64,000 bases of DNA from Chitinophagaceae bacterium (GTDB taxonomy: Bacteria; Bacteroidota; Bacteroidia; Chitinophagales; UBA10324). Shown in pieces: positions 30,465 through 38,220 of the stretch (position 1 is its first letter; every line of letters starts with the position of its first letter). Under the pieces are notes generated by a model. That model had not been told where the DNA came from. It ran no database searches and was given only the letters and a program-made list of their open reading frames with translations. The stretch is from assembly GCA_947474435.1 (NCBI GenBank), contig CANJII010000014.1, positions 1 to 64,000 of the forward strand, read 5' to 3'. Position numbers and translations under genes: made by a program.

Positions 30465-30522
30465 AAAATAATGCAGGCTTATTGTTTAAAATTTATTTGA
30501 TTAGCTAAAATAATTCTGACAC

Positions 30523-32682
30523 ATGAAAATACTGCTGGTAAGTTTCTCTCTCATTTTTTATTCTTTTTTTTCTTTTGCTGATGAAGGAATGTGGCTGCCG
30601 TTTTTATTAGAGCAAACTACCATGAGTAATATGCAGGCAGCTGGATGCCGCATGAGTGCCGAAGATATTTATTCAATCAATCATACCAGCATGAAGGATG
30701 GAGTTTTATTATTTAATGGCGGGTGTACCGGTGAAATGATTTCAAACGAAGGATTGTTGCTTACCAATCATCATTGCGGTTTTGGATATGTGCAGCAACA
30801 CAGTTCAGTTGAAAATGATTATGTAAAAAATGGTTTCTGGGCAATGAACAGAAAGGAAGAATATGCATGTCCTGGATTAACTGTGACCTTTATTATCAGA
30901 ATGGAAGATGTGACTGATAAAATAGTAAGTGCAGTTAAAAATATTATTGATGAAGCAAAAAGAAATTTGGTAATTGACTCATTAGGAAAACAAATAAGTA
31001 TGCAAGCGATTGCAGGAACAAAGTATACAGCATCAGTGCGACCAATCTATTATGGCAATCAGTTTATTTTAATTGTTTCAGAAAATTTTCTTGATGTTCG
31101 GTTAGTGGGAGCACCACCCGAAGCAGTTGGCAATTTTGGCGGTGATGATGAGAACTGGATGTGGCCACGGCAAACCGGAGATTTTTCGTTGTTCAGAATT
31201 TATGCTGATAAAAATAATGATCCTGCAATTTATTCCGCTGATAATGTACCCTACCAACCCAAGTATTACTTTCCTGTTTCATTGAAAGGGGAAAAGGAAG
31301 GAGACTTTGCAATGGTGTATGGTTTTCCTGGCCGAACAACAGAATATATTTCTTCATATGCGGTTGAATTTATAAAAAATGTAACTGATCCAGATCGGGT
31401 AAAAATCAGAACAGTAAAGCTGAATATCTGGATGAATGAAATGCAAAAAAATAATGCTGTTAATATTCAATACGCTGCAAAATATTCGGGTATTGCCAAT
31501 GGATGGAAGAAATGGCAGGGCGAAATGCTTGGCTTGCAACAATACAAAGTTGCAGAAATGAAAAAGCGAAAGGAAGACAGCATTATGCAAATCATTTCAA
31601 CGAAAACAGAATTCACACCTTACGGAAATATTTTATCGCAATTAAAACTGGCATACGATACTTTGAGTCAGATTCAATTCGTTGCAGATTATTACAATGA
31701 AGCATTGCGGGGGAGTGAAGCAATTTCATTTGCAGAACAATGGCTTACTATTATTGATGAAGCCATGGATCCAAATAAGCCAAGTGCTTTTATAACTCAT
31801 AAAACAGATTTGATAAATGCGGTGGAAAATTTTTATAAAAACTATCAACCCGAACTGGATAAAAAGGTAACTGAAGCATTGTTGAAATTATTTTTATCAG
31901 AAATGCAGACGCCAAATATCCCTGCACAGCTTTCAATTGATTTAATGAAATTTAAAAACGATGTTCACGCATATACTGAATTCTTATTTTCAAAAAGCTG
32001 TATTACCAATGAATCATCAGCACTCAATGCAATTCGGAATTTGAACTATGGAAAAAAAATAAAACTCTCATCTGATCCTGTCATACTTCTTGCAAAAAAT
32101 TTAAAAGAAACATTCAATTCAAAATGTCAGATTTCCATGAATAGATTATTTGCAAGAATTAATTTACTGAATAAACAATTCATGCAATTTCAGTTACTGG
32201 CTTTCTCAGGGAAGAAAAATTTTTATCCGGATGCCAATTCAACTTTGCGCATTGCTTATGGAAATGTAAAAGGATACCAACCCCGCGATGCGGTAAAATA
32301 TAAATGGTTCACCACTGCTGATGGGGTGAATGAAAAAAACAATCCTGATAATTTTCTATATACTGTTCCGGAAAAACTGAAAACACTGATTGCAAAAAAA
32401 GATTTCGGGAATTATGCTGATGCTGATGGTGAATTACATACCTGCTTTATAACAAATTGTCACAGCACAGGAGGCAACAGCGGAAGTCCGGTTTTAGATG
32501 CCGATGGAAATTTAATCGGGACTAATTTTGATCGTGTGTATGAAGGAACAATGAGTGATGTTTATTACAACCCTGAAATTTGCCGCAATGTTTCTGTTGA
32601 TATTCGGTATACTTTATTTTTGATCGATAAATTTGCTGGTGCTGGATATTTATTAAATGAAATGAAAATTGTTCGGCAATAA
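30523..32682 (+). CDS. S46 family dipeptidyl peptidase, DPP11-like (Asp/Glu specific)
   Basis: A 719-residue exported serine peptidase with signal peptide and the family N terminus DEGMWLPFLLEQ. The catalytic His lies in TNHHCG (His83), and the nucleophile in GGNSGSP (Ser653). Eighteen residues after the serine is Arg671 in GTNFDR; in Porphyromonas DPP11 the S1 Arg673 stands at the same distance from Ser655 and selects acidic P1 residues, whereas DPP7 has Gly there. The enzyme therefore probably trims Asp/Glu dipeptides from peptides in the periplasm, as part of protein catabolism together with the secreted metalloproteases. Confidence 0.9.
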   Translation: MKILLVSFSLIFYSFFSFADEGMWLPFLLEQTTMSNMQAAGCRMSAEDIYSINHTSMKDGVLLFNGGCTGEMISNEGLLLTNHHCGFGYVQQHSSVENDYVKNGFWAMNRKEEYACPGLTVTFIIRMEDVTDKIVSAVKNIIDEAKRNLVIDSLGKQISMQAIAGTKYTASVRPIYYGNQFILIVSENFLDVRLVGAPPEAVGNFGGDDENWMWPRQTGDFSLFRIYADKNNDPAIYSADNVPYQPKYYFPVSLKGEKEGDFAMVYGFPGRTTEYISSYAVEFIKNVTDPDRVKIRTVKLNIWMNEMQKNNAVNIQYAAKYSGIANGWKKWQGEMLGLQQYKVAEMKKRKEDSIMQIISTKTEFTPYGNILSQLKLAYDTLSQIQFVADYYNEALRGSEAISFAEQWLTIIDEAMDPNKPSAFITHKTDLINAVENFYKNYQPELDKKVTEALLKLFLSEMQTPNIPAQLSIDLMKFKNDVHAYTEFLFSKSCITNESSALNAIRNLNYGKKIKLSSDPVILLAKNLKETFNSKCQISMNRLFARINLLNKQFMQFQLLAFSGKKNFYPDANSTLRIAYGNVKGYQPRDAVKYKWFTTADGVNEKNNPDNFLYTVPEKLKTLIAKKDFGNYADADGELHTCFITNCHSTGGNSGSPVLDADGNLIGTNFDRVYEGTMSDVYYNPEICRNVSVDIRYTLFLIDKFAGAGYLLNEMKIVRQ

Positions 32683-32731
32683 ATTTGCTAAGAAAAAATT
32701 CAATTAATTTTAAACTCAAATTCAATTTAAA

Positions 32732-33142
32732 ATGAAAAACCAATTGTTTACATTAATCGTATTATTTTTTTGTGTTTCAGCTTCTGCTCAGATTGAAGTT
32801 GGAGGATCAAAAGATGGTACCCCTGCACCAAAATTTTGGGTTGAATCGAATGTGTATAATTTCGGAAATGTGCCTTTGGGTATACCGGTTTCAATAACTT
32901 TTGAAATAAAAAATACCGGAAACGCCCCGTTAGTTATTACCAAGGCTGACCCATCCTGCAACTGTACGCTGGTAGATTATTCTAAAACCGAAATTGCTCC
33001 GGGCGAAAAAGGTTTTGTAAAGGCAACCTATGATGCTAAAATTGCAGGTAAGTTTGATAAACGGATTTTCGTTTTTACAAATGCTTTTGAAGGTGAATTG
33101 GATTTAGCTTTAAAAGGTGAGGTTATTTATATAAAGGAATAA
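32732..33142 (+). CDS. DUF1573 domain protein, exported
   Basis: A 136-residue protein with a signal peptide (MKNQLFTLIVLFFCVSASAQ) and one DUF1573 Ig-like domain: NFGNVPLGIPVSITFEIKNTGNAPLVIT, then a Cys pair in SCNCT and a final strand ending ALKGEV. DUF1573 proteins are common in Bacteroidota envelopes and resemble ASH/MSP domains; no biochemical role is established. It lies 49 bp after the peptidase gene and could share its transcript. Confidence 0.82.
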   Translation: MKNQLFTLIVLFFCVSASAQIEVGGSKDGTPAPKFWVESNVYNFGNVPLGIPVSITFEIKNTGNAPLVITKADPSCNCTLVDYSKTEIAPGEKGFVKATYDAKIAGKFDKRIFVFTNAFEGELDLALKGEVIYIKE

Positions 33143-33193
33143 AGATTTATAACAAAGAAATTTTTTATCTTAAAAATTATTAGAATCAGTTCA

Positions 33194-33598
33194 ATGAATT
33201 ACTGGATTGTTAAATCGGACCCCGAAACTTATGGATGGAATGAATTGGTAAAGGATAAAACAACTGATTGGACAGGCGTGCGGAATTATGCTGCACGAAT
33301 TCATTTGAAGGCAATGAAAAAGGGTGATGAAGTTTTGTTTTACCACAGCAATGAAGGAATGGCTATAGTAGGAATTGCAAAAGTGTCAAAAGAATTTTTT
33401 CAGGATTCAACAACAAAAGATGAAGCATGGGTGGCTGTTGAACTTACTGCAAAAGAAGAATTAAAAAAACCTGTTACCCTTTCTGAAATGAAAACAAAAA
33501 GAGAACTGAGTAATATCGGCTTAATAAAAATCGGAAGGCTGTCAGTTATGCCATTAACTAAAACTGAATATGATATTATAATAAAAATGGGAGAGTAG
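33194..33598 (+). CDS. EVE domain protein
   Basis: A 134-residue soluble protein consisting of a single EVE (PUA-like) domain: YWIVKSDPETYGWNEL, TDWTGVRNYAARIHLKAMKKGDEVLFYHSN and GLIKIGRLSVMPL. EVE domains bind modified bases in DNA or RNA; thymocyte nuclear protein 1 is the eukaryotic relative. Length is normal. No restriction or defence genes are adjacent, so a housekeeping role is as likely as a defensive one. Confidence 0.87.
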   Translation: MNYWIVKSDPETYGWNELVKDKTTDWTGVRNYAARIHLKAMKKGDEVLFYHSNEGMAIVGIAKVSKEFFQDSTTKDEAWVAVELTAKEELKKPVTLSEMKTKRELSNIGLIKIGRLSVMPLTKTEYDIIIKMGE

Positions 33599-33646
33599 TG
33601 AAATAAATTTTATTGGAATCTTTTTCAAATAAATTTTTAATACTTC

Positions 33647-34816
33647 TTACTGTTTTTTTTCATCCAACACAATTCTGAAAGTTGTTCCTTTTCCAATAAC
33701 TGATTCTTTAACAAATAATTTTCCTTTCAGATAATTTTCTATAATTCTTTTGCTTAACGAAAGCCCCAATCCCCAACCGCGTTGCTTAGTGCTGTAGCCG
33801 GGTTTAAAAACAGTTTTGAATTTTGAAGAATGAATTCCTTTGCCGGTGTCTTTAATATCAACAATGGCATGTACATGATTGGTACTGATGTAAATATCAA
33901 TTTTGCCTTTTCCGTCCATTGCATCAAGCGCATTTTTCAATAAATTTTCAAGTACCCAACCAAACAGCGGAACAGAAATTAATGCACGGATATTGGCTCC
34001 CTCTGATTGATGAATATTAAAATCAACCATGCCACTTGCCCGTTGTCTTATGTAATCAACCATTGATTCAATTTCAGTAAATAAATTTTCCTCAGTCAAT
34101 ACCGGTTGACTTCCGATTTTGCTGAAACGATTGGTTATGGTCTCTAACCGTTGAATATCTTTTGACAATTCCGGTAAAAATTTTTCTTTGATATTTTCAG
34201 GCAGAATATTTTCTAAATAATCGGCCCAGGCACTAAGAGATGAAAGCGGTGTGCCTAATTGATGCGCAGTTTCTTTAGCCATGCCAACCCATACGCGGTT
34301 TTGTTCAGCTCTTCTTGAACTGCTGAATGCAACATAAGCGATAATTAAAAAAACAAGAATGATGGTGGATTGTATGTATGGAAAATAAATTAATTGACGA
34401 AGCAGGTAGGAGTCGTTGTAGTATATAAAATTTCTGGCATTTTCAGAAAACACAATTTGAATTGGTTCCTTCTCTTTCTTCATATCTTCCAATGTACTTT
34501 GAAGATATTTTTTATCTGTTTGTGCTCTTACTGAATCAATGTTTTTAAAACCAATAACAGTTCCCTTTTCATCAGCAAGAATTAAAGGAACTGTTGTGTT
34601 ACTGCTGATAATTTCAAACATGAAACTGATATCAAGATTATCTGAAGCGCTGTTTAGTTTTTTGTAAACATTTGCAATGAGTTCAATTTTTTTCCGCTCC
34701 TCGCCGGCTAATTTTTCTGCCAGGTAATTGGAATACAAAATAGTAGCAATCACAATTAATGTGAGCAAACCAATCAATAAAATTTTCCAATATTGTGTTT
34801 GCCTGTAAATATTCAT
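33647..34816 (-). CDS. Membrane sensor histidine kinase
   Basis: A 389-residue kinase with two membrane helices (about 10-30 and 140-162) flanking a periplasmic loop. The H-box is the unusual ETAHQLGTPLSSL (His in AHQLGTP), a variant common in Bacteroidota, followed by an HATPase_c domain with NALDAMDG, DTGKGI and GWGLGLSLSKRI. No response regulator is adjacent. Its start overlaps the end of the upstream AsmA gene by four bases (ATGA), indicating translational coupling. Confidence 0.85.
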   Translation of the reverse strand: MNIYRQTQYWKILLIGLLTLIVIATILYSNYLAEKLAGEERKKIELIANVYKKLNSASDNLDISFMFEIISSNTTVPLILADEKGTVIGFKNIDSVRAQTDKKYLQSTLEDMKKEKEPIQIVFSENARNFIYYNDSYLLRQLIYFPYIQSTIILVFLIIAYVAFSSSRRAEQNRVWVGMAKETAHQLGTPLSSLSAWADYLENILPENIKEKFLPELSKDIQRLETITNRFSKIGSQPVLTEENLFTEIESMVDYIRQRASGMVDFNIHQSEGANIRALISVPLFGWVLENLLKNALDAMDGKGKIDIYISTNHVHAIVDIKDTGKGIHSSKFKTVFKPGYSTKQRGWGLGLSLSKRIIENYLKGKLFVKESVIGKGTTFRIVLDEKKQ

Positions 34817-37515
34817 TTCGGAGTGCCTTGCTTTTTCTGTAATGATTTTTTAAACTGATCGAACGCTTCTTTTTGTTTTTGCCGGGTTACTGAATTTTCA
34901 TTTTGTATGGATGAATCTTCTTCGTCAAAATTCAGTTCTTCCACTACTGATGTATCTTCAAATTTCATCGGTTCATATTCATCAGGTGCTTTCCAATCTT
35001 TAATTTCCTGCTGCTCGGTTTGCTGCCTGTTAAATTCCTGTTGTAAAATAGTTTTTAAATTTTGTTTTTCAACTTGTACATCCTGTTTAATTTTTTCCTT
35101 CACCGATTTCTTGTCGTATTTAATTATCGGATCCGATGCAGGCCCCTTCATGGTTATGTATAAAAACAATAAACCTTCATCACTTTGTTCAACTGCATCC
35201 GGGTCAAAATTATTTTTTGATTTGAATTTATTTGAGAGCAATTGTAACAGATTTAATTTAATGCGGTAATCAATTAAGTTTTCAAATGTATGTGTGCCCG
35301 ATAGTTCAAGGTTAATTGCGTTGGTAAAAATATTCATCGTTGGAATATTGATGGTACTGTTTCGTATTTCAATTTGATTTTTCAGTTGAGTGAACCTGAT
35401 ATTTTCAAGCTCCGAAATTTTAACAAAAGCAGAAAGTGATTTCATTGGTTCAAAATTGTTCAGCTCGCCTTTGTCAATTGTAACATCAGCCACCACCACT
35501 AATTGGTTGTAATCAAAATCATTTTTGTTCCAGCCCGCCTTCAAAACAAGATTGGTAGTTAGGTTTCCTTTCAGGTTTTTATCAGTAATTTCTGTTTGCC
35601 CCCAACTGTTAAATTCATAAAACAATTGATTGATGTCAATGTTGCTTCCTTTAAAAGTACCATCTAACAAAGTATGATTCCAATCGGTGTAATTTAGTTG
35701 CGCATTAATTATTGCTCTTCCTTTTTCAGCATCCATTGAAATGTTATTGAAAAAAACATGATCGCCTGTACACACCAGCGTGCCGTTGAAATTTGCTGCT
35801 TTGAACTTATCGTATTTAAAATGACCAATACTGAATTTCACATTGCCGGTAACTATTTCGAGCAGCGAAGCAATGGCAGTGGAACCCGCCTGACCTGTTT
35901 GTTCTGATTTGTGATTTTCGCTGAACTCATTTGCATCAATATTTTTTGAAGAAACAATTAAGTTGGTTCCAACTTTTAAAATTGATTTGTTTGATTTTGA
36001 ATTGTTAAATAAATATGGGAGGAGGTTGGAGCAATTTCCACTCACAGTAAAATCAGAAACAGAAGTTTGTGCAGCAAAGTTTTCAATTACGAGATTTCCG
36101 TTCTGCAATTTGAGCGAAGCATTTATTGTTTCAAATGAAGTTCCGTTGTAATTCATTTTTCCATTGGAAAGTATTATTTCGCCTCCTGATTTTATGGAAC
36201 TGAAATCGGGAGATGAAGAGAGTTGACTCACAGGCCCGGAATAAAAACATTTATTCAAGCGCAATTCGCCCGACGCATTTTTTAATTCCGGTATTTTAAA
36301 CAACGGATAAATTTCGCCCAGATCAAGCACCGTGTTCAACTGCAAATCGAGATACGGTTTTTTAAAATTCCGTAACTCCATACTGAAATTAATTTGCTTG
36401 CCGTTAATGGAAGCAGTTGCATTTTTTAAACTGATTTTACTGCTGATTAAATTTCTCGATGTCCCGTTCGAAAACAGGGCATTAAAATTTACATGTTCAA
36501 ACTTTGCATCCACAGCAGGATTGCTGATAGTTGCATCCTTTACCGAAAAAGCAAAACTGATGTCCGGTTTTTTCATAGCATAATATTCCCCGTTGATTTT
36601 TCCCTCCAAAATCAATGTGCCTTTCGAATTGTATTCTTTCAGATACTTTGCATATTGTTCAGGCAAAATGCCTGCGAACGATTCAATACCAATTTGATTT
36701 CCAATAACTGTGAGATCAATATAAGTTGAATTCTTTTTTTGTTTCACTTTGCCTGAAGTACTGAAACTGAAATTTTCCACTTCAATGGTTGTATTGGCAA
36801 AATCATATTCTTCATTCTTTAAATTCAGATTCAGTTCAGTATTAACTTTCAGTTCTTTGTTCTGCAAATAATCATCTGACGAAACAAACAAGTGCCTGCA
36901 CAACAACGATGATTTTAATTTCAACTTTGAAACATCAGCACCAAATTCTCCATTAATTATTCCATCGTGAATTTGAAACTCATAAAACTGTTGGTGCGCG
37001 TCGTCAATAAATTTTGTTTCCAGATCACTCAACTGAATTTTATCAATCTTCACTGTCAGTTCATCGGTTGTGGTATCGGTTCCCGATTTGAATATGAAGT
37101 AATTGCCTTCGCCTTTTTCGTTGATGGTAACATTTAATTTTCCCTTGCCTACAATAATTTTTTGTATGGTATAATTTCCTCGCCATAAATCAAGAATGTT
37201 AAACAGCAACGAAATTTTTTCTGACTCTAATAAATTTGATTTACTGCCTTTGTAACTTTCTCTTATTTCCACTTTGTTAAATGTGACAGATGCAAACGGA
37301 AAATTCCGAAGCACCGAAAAATCTATTTCGCCCTTCACATTTACCTCCACTGCCAATTGCTTATTAATCTCGCGAACCACCAATTGTTTAATATCATTTC
37401 CGAACAGTAAACTGATTGCAATGCCGGCAATAATCACCAACAGAATTAATGCGCCCGCAACTTTTAAGATTTTTAAAAGCAATGATTTCTTATCCGCAAT
37501 GATTGGTTCTTCCAT
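34813..37515 (-). CDS. AsmA-like family protein
   Basis: A 900-residue protein with an N-terminal membrane anchor (about 14-38) and a long beta-rich body. The N-terminal part with GEIDFSVLRNFPFASVTFNKVEIRE is the AsmA N-terminal domain, and the C-terminal region (GTHTFENLIDYRIKLNLLQLL) is the AsmA-like C-terminal domain; a charged Gln/Glu-rich tail follows. AsmA-like proteins are thought to form periplasmic bridges moving lipids to the outer membrane. It forms a two-gene operon with the downstream sensor kinase. Confidence 0.83.
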   Translation of the reverse strand: MEEPIIADKKSLLLKILKVAGALILLVIIAGIAISLLFGNDIKQLVVREINKQLAVEVNVKGEIDFSVLRNFPFASVTFNKVEIRESYKGSKSNLLESEKISLLFNILDLWRGNYTIQKIIVGKGKLNVTINEKGEGNYFIFKSGTDTTTDELTVKIDKIQLSDLETKFIDDAHQQFYEFQIHDGIINGEFGADVSKLKLKSSLLCRHLFVSSDDYLQNKELKVNTELNLNLKNEEYDFANTTIEVENFSFSTSGKVKQKKNSTYIDLTVIGNQIGIESFAGILPEQYAKYLKEYNSKGTLILEGKINGEYYAMKKPDISFAFSVKDATISNPAVDAKFEHVNFNALFSNGTSRNLISSKISLKNATASINGKQINFSMELRNFKKPYLDLQLNTVLDLGEIYPLFKIPELKNASGELRLNKCFYSGPVSQLSSSPDFSSIKSGGEIILSNGKMNYNGTSFETINASLKLQNGNLVIENFAAQTSVSDFTVSGNCSNLLPYLFNNSKSNKSILKVGTNLIVSSKNIDANEFSENHKSEQTGQAGSTAIASLLEIVTGNVKFSIGHFKYDKFKAANFNGTLVCTGDHVFFNNISMDAEKGRAIINAQLNYTDWNHTLLDGTFKGSNIDINQLFYEFNSWGQTEITDKNLKGNLTTNLVLKAGWNKNDFDYNQLVVVADVTIDKGELNNFEPMKSLSAFVKISELENIRFTQLKNQIEIRNSTINIPTMNIFTNAINLELSGTHTFENLIDYRIKLNLLQLLSNKFKSKNNFDPDAVEQSDEGLLFLYITMKGPASDPIIKYDKKSVKEKIKQDVQVEKQNLKTILQQEFNRQQTEQQEIKDWKAPDEYEPMKFEDTSVVEELNFDEEDSSIQNENSVTRQKQKEAFDQFKKSLQKKQGTPK

Positions 37516-37639
37516 ATTTGAGAGCTAAAGTAGCTAACGGAAAAAAGTAAATTCTATTGGAGAATAATTTCAATTAACGAATCATAGTTGTCTTGTCTTG
37601 TTTTGATGAAAAAAAATAAGAGTTAAAGAAACCAGAGTT

Positions 37640-38039
37640 AATGGATTCGGATTTAAAATAAGGTCAATTCATAATCAACTCATGTGGTTTATGATGCCTG
37701 ATAACAATCAGGAAAATGTGCAAAGAAATTTTATGAAATTCAAAACTCAACAAATGAAATTTGATTTGCTAAAGAACGATAAAGAATACTTGCAAAAATT
37801 TAAAGTAGCAGCCGTTGATCGTGCGTATCAGATTTGGGAAAGACTACTCCGAAGTTTTGAATTTTATTCCCGGCAAATGGTTTGGCAGAAATTAAATTGC
37901 ATTCATAACAATCCATGCAATGAAAAATGGAATCTCGCAGCATCACCTGAAGAATACAGATTTTCATCAGCAAGATTTTATTTGACCGGTCATAATGAAT
38001 GGGGGATTTCTAACTAACTATGCAGACTGCTATGATTAA
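37640..38039 (+). pseudogene. Relic of a Y1/REP-associated (IS200-like) tyrosine transposase
   Basis: The frame around 37682-38017 encodes the C-terminal part of a Y1 (RAYT-type) transposase: NVQRNFMKFKTQQMKFDLL, a WER segment, IHNNPCNEKWNLA and EEYRFSSARFY. Upstream, the same frame aligns with the family HUH region, but the expected MPNHIHLIW reads RSIHNQLMW, so the metal-binding His pair is lost. Near the 3' end a run of five G (38001-38005) appears to carry one extra base: without it the frame continues GFLTNYADCYD to a stop at 38039. The start is also missing. It is a decayed copy. Confidence 0.7.
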
Positions 38040-38220
38040 TACAATCGCCATATCAAAAATTCTTGCAGGTGAAAACACCTCGCAAGGGCTTGGGTTGTTT
38101 ATATTTGTTGAGCGATGAAAATGTGGAACACCAATAAGAGCGAAAATAAATTATCTGATGGCGTTTATTTCGCTCGAATAATAAGTGCAACCAAATCTTC
38201 ACAATCTAAATTTATTGTAG

